Part shown: positions 51,280 to 59,242 of the stretch, piece by piece
How positions within the stretch are numbered: the stretch's first letter is position 1
How the letters are laid out: the number at the start of each line of letters is the position of its first letter
Assembly: GCF_024343615.1 (NCBI RefSeq)
Contig: NZ_RJUB01000144.1
Span: 311-64,310 of the forward strand
DNA: 64,000 nucleotides
Direction: 5' to 3'
DNA from: Ferruginibacter sp. HRS2-29
GTDB lineage: Bacteria > Bacteroidota > Bacteroidia > Chitinophagales > Chitinophagaceae
Translations under genes and position numbers: made by a program
The notes under the pieces: generated by a model
The model's input: the letters and a program-made list of their open reading frames with translations, nothing else
Databases searched by the model: none
Told to the model about the DNA's origin: nothing

Positions 51280-52101
51280 ATGAAAAATACTTTCCTGTTC
51301 ATCGCTTCCTGTACCATGTTGTTTTTCGCCTGCGCAAAAAATCCCTATTCGGCTACCAATAAAGTGTACAGGAAAAAAGCCAGTGAATATGCGAAGAACA
51401 TCAGGTCGCAGCCGAAAGACTCTGTGGTGGCTGATTCGCTGAAATTGCCGCCATACTGGGCAGGCACCACCAATTTCGGGATGCGCAAACCCAATATGGT
51501 GATCATACATCATACGGCTCAAAACAGCTGTGAGCAAACGCTGCAGACTTTTACGCTCGAACGCACGCAGGTGAGCGCACATTATGTGATCTGCAAGGAT
51601 GGTACATTACATCATATGCTCAACGATTACCTGAGAGCATGGCATGCAGGTTCGGCAAAATGGGGCAGCAATACAGATGTCAACTCCTCGTCCATTGGTA
51701 TAGAAATAGACAATAATGGAATAGATACTTTTTCTGCTGCGCAACTCAATACGCTGATGGGCCTGCTGGCAACTTTGAAAAAAACTTACGGCATTCCCGC
51801 GATGAATTTCATCGGCCACGGCGATATTGCCCCCACACGCAAGAACGACCCTAATGTGACTTTTCCCTGGAAGAAGCTGGCTGATAAGGGATTCGGGCTC
51901 TGGTATTCAGATACAACAGGCATGGTTGTTCCACCGGATTTCAACAGCGTCTATGCGTTACGGGTAGTAGGGTATGATGTTTCAAAATTACCTTCGGCCA
52001 TACAATCTTTTCGCAGGCATTTTATTGGGGAAGAAAAAGCAGGGGAGTTGAGTGAAGCAGAGAGGAAGGTTTTGTATTCTTTGGTGCAGAAATACTTATA
52101 A
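51280..52101 (+). CDS. N-acetylmuramoyl-L-alanine amidase lipoprotein
   Basis: 273-residue peptidoglycan amidase (Amidase_2/PGRP fold). The ATG at 51280 begins a lipoprotein signal (SCTMLFFAC lipobox). The catalytic domain spans about 70-215: first zinc ligand VIIHHTAQNS, VSAHYVICKDG, NSSSIGIEIDNNG, then FIGHGDIAPTRKNDP with the second histidine. The tail of about 60 residues (VVGYDVSKLPSAIQSFRRHF) resembles the helical end found in family members. It probably cleaves muropeptides in the periplasm. It converges on the phosphoesterase gene across a heptamer element. Confidence 0.9.
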   Translation: MKNTFLFIASCTMLFFACAKNPYSATNKVYRKKASEYAKNIRSQPKDSVVADSLKLPPYWAGTTNFGMRKPNMVIIHHTAQNSCEQTLQTFTLERTQVSAHYVICKDGTLHHMLNDYLRAWHAGSAKWGSNTDVNSSSIGIEIDNNGIDTFSAAQLNTLMGLLATLKKTYGIPAMNFIGHGDIAPTRKNDPNVTFPWKKLADKGFGLWYSDTTGMVVPPDFNSVYALRVVGYDVSKLPSAIQSFRRHFIGEEKAGELSEAERKVLYSLVQKYL

Positions 52102-52222
52102 TTAATGGATAATTGATAATGGATAATGGATAATGTATTCTTTCAAGCAGGAAATTGTTTCATTATTTAACAGGCTACAGGCTGAAGATATTATCCATTA
52201 TCCATTATCAATTATCCATTAC
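52099..52222. repeat. GGATAAT heptamer element between amidase and phosphoesterase
   Basis: The left arm (52103-52140) reads TAATGGATAATTGATAATG and further GGATAAT heptads, ending GTATTC. The right arm (52183-52222) is its reverse complement with the same order of variants, including the single TTGATAA unit at the matching position, giving a nearly perfect stem of about 38 bp around a core of about 42 bp. The right arm contains the phosphoesterase stop and its last codons (SNG). The core resembles that of 43329-43432. Confidence 0.92.
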
Positions 52223-53231
52223 TCAGGTCTTTCAGCAATTCCCCGATCTCCTTTTCCTCCAGCACCATCCTTTTAGAAAACACTTCTTCATCATACCATT
52301 TTATCAGCCGGATAAATCCATCGGCGATCTCAATGCCGGTGATGTCGCCATCATCGTAGCAGCAGCAGCCTGTGTTGAAGTAAGAAGGTTTTACATCCTG
52401 CTGCGGACCTTTTACATCGATCTTGTTGGAAGGGTGATTGTAATATTTGCCGGAGGCAAAAACCGGCTGATGTGTATGCCCCGTCACAAGAATAAGATTA
52501 GTACGTTCGCTGCTCCATTCGTGCATCATTTTGTTGTGGTTATTGCGCAGCGAAAAATCTTTGCTGGGGGCATTGATGTTGAGCCGGAGAAAACGCTGCA
52601 ATGGCATCCAGATATGTGCCACGATCCAGGTGCTGAAGGCGTTGTTGTCACTCATCATATCGCCCTGGTGACCATGCGTCAGGAAAATGTCGAAAGAAAT
52701 ATCACCATGACTGCATTTCAGCACGATGCCTTCGTGTACCGGCAATGGCATCTGGAAATATTTTTTGAGCAAAAAACTTACATCCAGTTTGTTCTTCCAG
52801 ATGATGTCGTGATTGCCAAATGTCTTGTAATAACGGTCAGGCTGAAACGCAGATTCTGCGGCGAATGATCTTTCATTGGCCGGTAAAATTTCCCCTGCCT
52901 TGAACTTCCAGAGTTCTTCACTGTCGCCGAGATTGATGAAACTGTATCCTTGCTTGTAATAGTAATTCAATGCCGCCACATAGTTTGTTTCAGAGCCTTT
53001 GAAATCGTCGGCCCAGCTTTTATTTCCTTTATGCTGATCACTGAAAATGATGAACCTGTCTTTGCTGCAGGCAACCTCCATCACTTTGATGTTTTCATTT
53101 TTCGCCTCGCGGCTACTGGTGTACAATGTGGTGAGCGATTTGAATACGACTTCTTTTTTCGGGCTTGCGGCCAGTTTATTTCCCATCCACGTAAGCGGCC
53201 GCTTCAAAAGATATTGCAATACTTTTCTCAT
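52212..53231 (-). CDS. Metallophosphoesterase (calcineurin-like)
   Basis: 339-residue dimetal phosphoesterase. Seen in order: FSDQHKG (metal motif I variant of DxH), NLGDSEELW (GD motif), TFGNHDIIW (GNHD), FLTHGHQGD and VTGHTHQPVF (GHTH). All catalytic blocks are intact. The substrate is unknown; a role on a lipid or nucleotide phosphate is possible. The start codon overlaps the flippase stop by 4 bp (ATGA), so the genes are translationally coupled. The last three residues come from the heptamer repeat. Confidence 0.88.
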   Translation of the reverse strand: MRKVLQYLLKRPLTWMGNKLAASPKKEVVFKSLTTLYTSSREAKNENIKVMEVACSKDRFIIFSDQHKGNKSWADDFKGSETNYVAALNYYYKQGYSFINLGDSEELWKFKAGEILPANERSFAAESAFQPDRYYKTFGNHDIIWKNKLDVSFLLKKYFQMPLPVHEGIVLKCSHGDISFDIFLTHGHQGDMMSDNNAFSTWIVAHIWMPLQRFLRLNINAPSKDFSLRNNHNKMMHEWSSERTNLILVTGHTHQPVFASGKYYNHPSNKIDVKGPQQDVKPSYFNTGCCCYDDGDITGIEIADGFIRLIKWYDEEVFSKRMVLEEKEIGELLKDLSNG

Positions 53232-54739
53232 TTCTTACGGATGAAATATTTTCCAACATAAGGCAGTTTGGCAAACTCCTTGTGTTCTACCAGGCCAAGG
53301 AAACGACAATAAAGGAACAGTAATAAGGCGCCTGTGGCAAAGTGGAAATAGGTATTCGGGTAAATGCTGATCAATCCTTTGTGAATGAAAAACAATATCC
53401 CTACGATCACCAGGTATGCCACCAGTTTTTTCCATGCGTATGGTATGCGGTAATGCTTTTGTCCCCAGGTAAAAGATACCACCATCATGGTGCCATAACA
53501 AAGGAAAGTAGCCCATGAACAGGCTACAAAGCCATATTCAGGAATGAAGAAATAGTTTATAAGGATGGTGATGCCGGCGCCCAGCAGCGTTACCCACGCG
53601 CCATAGATGGTCTTGTTGCTGAGTTTGTACCAAACACTCAGGTTGTAATAGATGCCGAGAAATATATTCGCCATCAGCAGCACCGGCACTACGCCGAGCC
53701 CGCCCCAGTATTTGGGGCCGATGAAGTATTTCCATACCGGCACAAACAAACTTACCACCAGGAACATTACTGAAATGATGATGACAAAAAATTTCATCAC
53801 ACGGGCGTACACTTTTTGAGGGTTGACGCCTTCTGCCTGTTTGAAAAAGAAAGGCTCGGCGCTCATCTTGAAAGCCTGGATGAATAAGGTGATCAGGATA
53901 GATAATTTATAACAGGCGTTGTAAATACCTACCTGTTCTTCGCGGAATTTTTCGGTGCCGGGCAGCCACCAGCGGATCATCAGCCTGTCCATGGTTTCGT
54001 TGATCATTCCGCCCATTCCAACAAGGATCAAAGGCAGCGCATATATCATCATCTTCTTCCACAATTCCGTGTCGAATTCAAAACGCACCTGCATGATCTC
54101 ACGGAAGAGGAACAGCAGGGTGATGATGGACTGGATCAGGTTTGCCAGCAATACATAGGTTATGGGGTTAAGTTTAGGGTCATACACCAGCGATACCCAG
54201 CCGGAATGATCTGCGGCATAATGTGAAGGGCAATAACCGATGAAGAACCAGGTAAGGATCACGTTTACGATGATGCCCAGCACTTTTGCAGCAGCAAATT
54301 TTCGTGGCCTTCCTTCCTGCCGGAGGCGGGCAAACGGAATGGCCGCGAGCGTATCTGTAGCAATGATGAGTATCATCAGCTTGATGATACCGGGATATTC
54401 TTCAAGCCCGATGGATTTACCCAACAGGTCTTTGTTGAACCAGAGGATAATGGTAAATAATATCGTAGAGAAGAACAAGGAAAGCGATGCGGTACTGTAG
54501 AGCTTGGTGCTTCCTTCCTTATTTCCGGAAAAACGGAAATAAGCGGTTTCAAATCCATAAGTGAAAATGATATTGAAAATGGGTATCAAGGCATACACCA
54601 GGCCATTCTTGCCATAATCGCTGGTATTGGCCAGCGTATAAGTAAGAAAAGGAGTCAGTAAAAGATTGATCAGCTTTGCCGCGATCGTACTTCCGCCATA
54701 CCAGATTGTTTCACCCGCTAATTTTTTTATGCTGCTCAA
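53228..54739 (-). CDS. Polysaccharide/lipid flippase of the MATE-like (Wzx) superfamily
   Basis: 503-residue polytopic protein, about 14 TM helices. It starts MSSIKKLAGETIWYGGSTI, a typical N-terminus for oligosaccharide-flippase-like proteins in Bacteroidota, and contains FGFETAYFRFSGN-like (TYGFETAYFRF) and FKMSAEPFFFKQA segments. It would translocate lipid-linked saccharides or related lipids across the inner membrane. No glycosyltransferase cluster is nearby, so the cargo is open. It overlaps the phosphoesterase by 4 bp, and lies 42 bp downstream of the mbnH-like gene, possibly in the same transcript. Confidence 0.88.
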   Translation of the reverse strand: MSSIKKLAGETIWYGGSTIAAKLINLLLTPFLTYTLANTSDYGKNGLVYALIPIFNIIFTYGFETAYFRFSGNKEGSTKLYSTASLSLFFSTILFTIILWFNKDLLGKSIGLEEYPGIIKLMILIIATDTLAAIPFARLRQEGRPRKFAAAKVLGIIVNVILTWFFIGYCPSHYAADHSGWVSLVYDPKLNPITYVLLANLIQSIITLLFLFREIMQVRFEFDTELWKKMMIYALPLILVGMGGMINETMDRLMIRWWLPGTEKFREEQVGIYNACYKLSILITLFIQAFKMSAEPFFFKQAEGVNPQKVYARVMKFFVIIISVMFLVVSLFVPVWKYFIGPKYWGGLGVVPVLLMANIFLGIYYNLSVWYKLSNKTIYGAWVTLLGAGITILINYFFIPEYGFVACSWATFLCYGTMMVVSFTWGQKHYRIPYAWKKLVAYLVIVGILFFIHKGLISIYPNTYFHFATGALLLFLYCRFLGLVEHKEFAKLPYVGKYFIRKK

Positions 54740-54781
54740 TGGATCCCTAAATTTTCATCAAATTTAAATGTATAATTTGAT

Positions 54782-55846
54782 TTAGTGTTTGATTGTTATT
54801 GGTTGCGCAGGCGCAAAACGTTTATTCTTTGTAAAGCTGGTATCGGTGAGGGTATAAAGAAAATAGATCAGCTCCAGTTTTTGCCTTTCGGTAAATACGA
54901 TCGGTTTTTGAAGAATACTATCTAAGGTTGGTTGCAGATAATTGATGCCGGATGTATAATGCGTGATCACTTTATCAAGATCGTTGAAACGGCCGTCGTG
55001 CATATAAGGCACGCTGTATTGCACATTGCGCAGGCTGGGTACTTTGAATTTCAATGAATCTGACGAAAGCCCTGTGATCCGCTGCCTGCCTGCATCGCCA
55101 AACCTGTTGAGCGGAAGGCCATTGTTGTGGAAACTGTTGTCGGTAAACAAAGGTTCCCGGTGGCACGAAGAGCAATTGGCTTTATACAATGCATAGCCCG
55201 ATTCTTCTACCGGCGTAAATTTCAACGTACCGTTCTTCCATTGATCGTAACGGCTGTTGGAGCTGATGAGGCTACCGGTGAATTGCGCCAGCGCTTTTAA
55301 AATGCGTTGGCTGGTGATGGCCTTATCACCGAAAGCGGCTTTGAAATAACGGCTGTAGCTGCTGTCGGCATTGAGCTTCGCGATGATGTTCTCCAGCGTT
55401 TCCCCCATCTCGTTATGCGCAGTGATGGGGCTGAGTGGCTGCACTTCGATATGGTTTATGCCGCCATCCCAATGATAGGAAGTCATCCAGGCAAGATTTA
55501 CAAGCGACGGTGCATTGCGATCGGTGAAGGTGTTGTTGATACCATGGCTAAGATCGTGATCGTACGTGCTGAATGCTGCAAACTGCTGATGGCAGCTGCC
55601 GCAACTGGTGGCGCCGTCTTTACTGAGGTTGCCATCGTAAAATAATTTTCTTCCAAGTTCAAAGCCTTCTTCGGTCAGTTTGTTTTTTGCAAAAATATCC
55701 GAATTAGGTTTTGGCCAGCCCTTTGGTATGGAGAGTTTCAGCGGGGTAGGTTTGTATGGGCCAAAGCCATCGTCTTTAGCTGCACCAAGCAATGCTGCCA
55801 TCAGCGCTACTACAAGGGTCATCGATATGGTGACTTTGAATTTCAA
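54782..55846 (-). CDS. Di-haem peroxidase MbnH/MauG-like
   Basis: 354-residue periplasmic di-haem enzyme, signal peptide 1-22. Two c-type haem sites are visible: CGSCH at residues 82-86 and CSSCH at about 226-230. It has the CcpA/MauG arrangement, including NRFGDAGRQRITG and PSLRNVQYSVPYMHDGRF. The gene starts one base after the MbnP-family gene stops. In methanotrophs MbnH uses its haems to oxidise a tryptophan of MbnP to kynurenine, making a copper site. Gene pairing supports that role here rather than a classical H2O2-scavenging peroxidase; this is inference. Confidence 0.87.
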   Translation of the reverse strand: MKFKVTISMTLVVALMAALLGAAKDDGFGPYKPTPLKLSIPKGWPKPNSDIFAKNKLTEEGFELGRKLFYDGNLSKDGATSCGSCHQQFAAFSTYDHDLSHGINNTFTDRNAPSLVNLAWMTSYHWDGGINHIEVQPLSPITAHNEMGETLENIIAKLNADSSYSRYFKAAFGDKAITSQRILKALAQFTGSLISSNSRYDQWKNGTLKFTPVEESGYALYKANCSSCHREPLFTDNSFHNNGLPLNRFGDAGRQRITGLSSDSLKFKVPSLRNVQYSVPYMHDGRFNDLDKVITHYTSGINYLQPTLDSILQKPIVFTERQKLELIYFLYTLTDTSFTKNKRFAPAQPITIKH

Positions 55847-55847
55847 T

Positions 55848-56552
55848 TTATAAAATAGATTTTACCCGAAACATAAGAGGAAAATTATCTGCCGCCCGTT
55901 TTGCAAGTGTGCCGGGTATCACTATCACCGGGTTTGCAGAAATGGATGCTTTGTTCCAATATTTATCGAGGTCAACTTCAATTACGACCGTATGTGTTTT
56001 CTTTTGATCTATCACCAACTTTTCCGGCAGGTTGAGCGTGATGCGGCGCATCGTTTTGTTTTCGCCTTTGTAACCACCGATGTGCTGCTCAATCCGGTTG
56101 AGGTCAGCGTGAGAGCTGTCTGACTTTCCTTCCAGTTTGAACATCACGTAACCGCTGTTCCAGGTCCAGAACATATCCTTCAGCGGGTCGAGCGCTCCAT
56201 CCTGTGCCCCGCTGCAATTGAGCAGGCTGTCTACACCCAGCAAAAAGGAAAGTTGCTGATAATGACCTGCCGGTAATTTCATTTCAATACTGTCGGGCCC
56301 AAACGCATCTACGAGAAAAATATTTCTGGATGGTTTCCCCGATCCGATTTCGCTTACGTAATACCTCAATTTGGAAATCGTGTAAGGCTCACCGTTAGGA
56401 GTGCTGTAAACGCTATCGTTGCGGATGATCTTTTTTTCATTGGCGAGATGTACAAACTTCAATATCAGTTTCCCATTTTGGGCGGTAAGCTTGCCGGGCA
56501 GCGCACATATTGCGACAATGGCAAATGCCTGCAGCAATATTCTCTTAATCAT
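55848..56552 (-). CDS. MbnP family copper-binding-type protein
   Basis: 234-residue exported protein with signal peptide 1-24 (ending LTAQ) and a beta-rich body. Family landmarks seen: YTISKLRYYVSEI, PAGHYQQLSFLLGVDS, KDMFWTWNSGYVMFKLEG and HIGGYKGENKTMRRITL. In characterised MbnP a tryptophan is converted to kynurenine by the partner MbnH to give high-affinity copper binding. The WTW region here is a natural candidate but the modified residue is not determined. It overlaps the end of arfB by 8 bp and is followed immediately by the mbnH-like gene, indicating tight co-expression. Confidence 0.85.
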   Translation of the reverse strand: MIKRILLQAFAIVAICALPGKLTAQNGKLILKFVHLANEKKIIRNDSVYSTPNGEPYTISKLRYYVSEIGSGKPSRNIFLVDAFGPDSIEMKLPAGHYQQLSFLLGVDSLLNCSGAQDGALDPLKDMFWTWNSGYVMFKLEGKSDSSHADLNRIEQHIGGYKGENKTMRRITLNLPEKLVIDQKKTHTVVIEVDLDKYWNKASISANPVIVIPGTLAKRAADNFPLMFRVKSIL

Positions 56553-56946
56553 CTTTGGAGGGTTTGCGGCGGTTTTGTTTGATCGCCGAGTTTTTTTGTT
56601 TGCTTTCGAGCCGGCGAAGTTTGGCCGCTTTGCTCACTTTAGTGGCTTTACGGGCTTTTTGTACCAGCAATGCTTTTGCCACCAGCTCGTTCATTTTTTC
56701 AATCACCAGTTGTTTATTGCCCAGCTGGCTGCGCTCAGCCTGACTTTTCACCAGCAAAAAACCATCGAGATTGATCTTGTTTTTGAGCTTTTCCGATATC
56801 CTTTCCTTTTCTTCCGGCGAAAAAAGCGAAGAATTGGCCACCTGCCAATAACCTTCCACCATGGTTTCCACCTTGTTCACATTCTGGCCACCCTTGCCGC
56901 CGCTACGAGCCGTTTTAAATTTTATTTCGTAAGTTATATCGGGCAT
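56545..56946 (-). CDS. arfB: Peptidyl-tRNA hydrolase ArfB-type ribosome rescue factor
   Basis: 133-residue release-factor homologue that frees stalled ribosomes without needing a stop codon in the A site. Seen: the catalytic GGQ in RSGGKGGQNVNKVET (about residues 20-34) and a C-terminal basic tail (KLRRLESKQKNSAIKQNRRK) that enters the mRNA channel. The ATG at 56946 is used; the frame is open further up but would run into the pcrB promoter. It overlaps the mbnP-like gene by 8 bp, so expression is coupled to the MbnP/MbnH pair. Confidence 0.93.
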   Translation of the reverse strand: MPDITYEIKFKTARSGGKGGQNVNKVETMVEGYWQVANSSLFSPEEKERISEKLKNKINLDGFLLVKSQAERSQLGNKQLVIEKMNELVAKALLVQKARKATKVSKAAKLRRLESKQKNSAIKQNRRKPSKDD

Positions 56947-57034
56947 GATACCAAAATTACCAATAAAACAACCGAAATTGCCCCGTGACAACCTATTTAT
57001 GGCGTTAATATTTCGGTAAGAACAAAAAAATATA

Positions 57035-57042
57035 CATTTTTG
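57035..57042 (+). promoter_or_regulatory. Candidate -7 box of pcrB
   Basis: CATTTTTG fits nAnnTTTG and contains the TTG at 57040. Transcription would begin a few bases downstream, which argues against that TTG as start codon and for the TTG at 57067. Confidence 0.4.
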
Positions 57043-57066
57043 CAGGAAACCAAACACCACTTCAAT

Positions 57067-57819
57067 TTGAAAAATATTTATCATTCATTGAGCGAAAGGA
57101 AACAGCAGGGGAGAAAATCTTTTGCCGTACTGATCGACCCTGATAAAGTGAATGATGAGAGCATGGAGCAGCTGATCGAACTGGCGGCAGATGCCAGGGT
57201 CGACTACTTTTTCGTGGGTGGAAGCCTGGTTATTTCAAGTTATCTCGACGAATGTGTTCAGCTGATAAAAAAGCGTTGTAATATTCCCGTGATCCTGTTC
57301 CCCGGTAGTCCTTCCCAAGTGAGCAAATATGCCGATGCGTTATTATACCTGTCGCTGATCAGCGGCCGTAACCCGGAATTACTGATAGGCCAGCACGTGG
57401 TAAGCGCACCTGCGGTGAAAAAAAGCGGGTTGGAGATCATGCCAACCGGTTATATGGTGATCGATGGAGGCGCTCCCACCACCGTTTCTTACATCAGTAA
57501 TGCTTCTCCGTTACCTTCCGATAAAAACGAAATAGCGATGTGTACTGCTATGGCAGGTGAAATGCTGGGTATGCGCCTCATCTACATGGATGCGGGCAGT
57601 GGTGCCAGAAGGGCTATTTCTGAAAATATGATCGAGAAGGTAGCCTCCTGCATCGATATTCCGCTGATCGTTGGTGGCGGAATCACTACTGCCGAAAAGG
57701 CTTACCTGAACTGCAAAGCCGGTGCTGACGTGATTGTAGTAGGTAATGCGATTGAGAAGGATCCTATGCTGATAAAGGAGATCGCTGCGGCGATACACAG
57801 CGTACCGGTAATCAATTAA
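57067..57819 (+). CDS. pcrB: Heptaprenylglyceryl/geranylgeranylglyceryl phosphate synthase (PcrB/GGGPS)
   Basis: 250-residue TIM-barrel prenyltransferase that joins a polyprenyl diphosphate to sn-glycerol-1-phosphate. Seen: FAVLIDPDKV near the N-terminus, DYFFVGGSLVISSY, VILFPGSPSQVSKYADALLYLSL, IYMDAGSGA and the phosphate-binding LIVGGGITT and DVIVVGNAIEKD. No ATG is available at the 5' end. TTG at 57067 (reading MKNIYHSLSERK) fits the family start; TTG at 57040 overlaps the -7 box. Bacterial members occur widely in Bacteroidota but their product there is little studied. The gene ends in the AATTACG heptamer element. Confidence 0.9.
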   Translation: MKNIYHSLSERKQQGRKSFAVLIDPDKVNDESMEQLIELAADARVDYFFVGGSLVISSYLDECVQLIKKRCNIPVILFPGSPSQVSKYADALLYLSLISGRNPELLIGQHVVSAPAVKKSGLEIMPTGYMVIDGGAPTTVSYISNASPLPSDKNEIAMCTAMAGEMLGMRLIYMDAGSGARRAISENMIEKVASCIDIPLIVGGGITTAEKAYLNCKAGADVIVVGNAIEKDPMLIKEIAAAIHSVPVIN

Positions 57820-57946
57820 AAATTACGAATTACGAATTACGAATTGAATTTTTTGCGCTGCAAGATATTTACAAAATTTCCGGAAACATTTAATTACGGT
57901 TAGAATGAACCATTCGTAATCCGTAATTATTCATTCGTAATTATTG
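57814..57946. repeat. AATTACG heptamer element between pcrB and M28 peptidase
   Basis: The left arm (57814-57846) contains the pcrB stop and about three AATTACG heptads. The right arm (57911-57946) has the inverted words ATTCGTA/ATCCGTA and contains the peptidase stop codon. The core is 64 bp long, as in the element at 1-275, and its first 20 bases match that core at 17 positions (AATTTTTTGCGCTGCAAGAT against AATTTTTAGCGCCGCAAGGT). It therefore belongs to the same dispersed family. Confidence 0.92.
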
Positions 57947-59218
57947 CTTCTCCACCCGTGCCGGCGTCTCCTTTCCACTGATGATCCCCTTGCTGCTGAT
58001 AGCGATCGCTTTGATGATCTCCGCCATGTTAATCATATCGAGTGTTTCCACTTCATCTTCCTGGGTGTGATAGAATTTCTCTGTGTCCATTTTGGAAGTG
58101 CTGATGGTATGTGCAGGTACGCCCAAAGCCGCCAGGGTAGCATTGTCGGAGCGATAGAATAATTGTTGCTTCGGATACGGATCAGGCTCGAATTTAAAAT
58201 TGCTGCCTGCCAAATTACCCTGTAATATTTTTCCGAAATCCGATTTGTCAAACCCGGTGATGTACGCACTGTTCTTGCCCCATTGGCTTTCGGTACCGAT
58301 CATTTCGATGTTGAACATCGCGACAGCCTTATCCGCATCAATCTGTTGGGAAAAATATTGTGAACCAAAACCGCCTGATTCTTCCGCGGTGAATGCTACA
58401 AATATTAATGTGCGCTCATTGTTTTTAAGCTTGCTGAAATAATTGGCCAGCATGATCACTGCAGTGGTTCCGGCTGCATCGTCGTTGGCGCCGTTGTAGA
58501 TGGAATCGCCGGCGGCATTGGGTTTGCCGATGCCAAGATGATCGTAATGCCCTGAAAATATGACTACTTCTTCAGGTTTTGTTTTACCTGGTAAAACACC
58601 CACCACATTTGCAAGGGAAGAAGTAGTTATTTTGTGGCGGACAGTAAAACTGAATGTTTTAGGCGCTTCATCAGTCAGCACAAAAATAACCGGCGCTTTG
58701 GTTTCAAAAGTTTCGCCTTTGAGGCGTTTGAGGCGCAGGAAATTTTTAGCATAGCTGCTTCCAACAAAAATGACGGCAGGGTGATTTTTTTGAATGGCTT
58801 CGTATCCTGCTTTGACCAGGTTTAGACCCGAATCCAATACCAGTTGTATGTAACCCGATCTTTCATTGATATCAAGGAGAGAATCTCCGGTAACCGCAAT
58901 GATATTTTCCGGCAATACTGCCTGGTTATTTAGTGTTCCGCTTGCGGAAATAAGGGTCGCTTTCTGCATGGTGAAAGGCTGACGGTAACTGGTAAGCCCG
59001 TTGAGATATTTCAGCCCGCTCTTTTTAAATTCCGAAGCGATGAAATCTGCAGCCTTATCTATGGATGGCGTGAATGGTTTCCTGCCCTGCATTTCATCAG
59101 AAGCGAGGGTACGTTCAATCCTCTCCACTTCTTTCGCATTGATAAGTTTATCAATATTTTGAGCAAACGAAAAATTTGCAATAGTGAGCAAGGCTCCGGC
59201 AAGTAAAAAACCTTTCAT
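57941..59218 (-). CDS. Secreted M28 family zinc aminopeptidase
   Basis: 425-residue exported metallopeptidase, signal peptide 1-19 (ending SFAQ). A PA-domain-like insert spans about 100-200. The catalytic M28 region follows: FSGHYDHLG (first ligand), GANDDAAGTTAV (bridging aspartate), FTAEESGGFGS (catalytic and ligand glutamates), then MFNIEMIGT and FYHTQEDEVETLD with the last histidine. It releases N-terminal residues from peptides. It lies 24 bp after the LytTR regulator gene and is probably transcribed with that two-component pair. Confidence 0.92.
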   Translation of the reverse strand: MKGFLLAGALLTIANFSFAQNIDKLINAKEVERIERTLASDEMQGRKPFTPSIDKAADFIASEFKKSGLKYLNGLTSYRQPFTMQKATLISASGTLNNQAVLPENIIAVTGDSLLDINERSGYIQLVLDSGLNLVKAGYEAIQKNHPAVIFVGSSYAKNFLRLKRLKGETFETKAPVIFVLTDEAPKTFSFTVRHKITTSSLANVVGVLPGKTKPEEVVIFSGHYDHLGIGKPNAAGDSIYNGANDDAAGTTAVIMLANYFSKLKNNERTLIFVAFTAEESGGFGSQYFSQQIDADKAVAMFNIEMIGTESQWGKNSAYITGFDKSDFGKILQGNLAGSNFKFEPDPYPKQQLFYRSDNATLAALGVPAHTISTSKMDTEKFYHTQEDEVETLDMINMAEIIKAIAISSKGIISGKETPARVEKQ

Positions 59219-59242
59219 TCTTCATTTTTAATTCTTAATTGA
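59219..59242. repeat. Short heptads between LytTR regulator and M28 gene
   Basis: The 24-bp gap reads as CATTCTT CATTTTT AATTCTT AATTGA-like 7-bp words. It is too short to judge, but the period matches the longer elements. Confidence 0.4.

Noticed and set aside
54782-55846. Ordinary cytochrome c peroxidase
   Set aside because: Possible by sequence alone, but the one-base spacing to an MbnP-family gene makes an MbnH-type role more likely.
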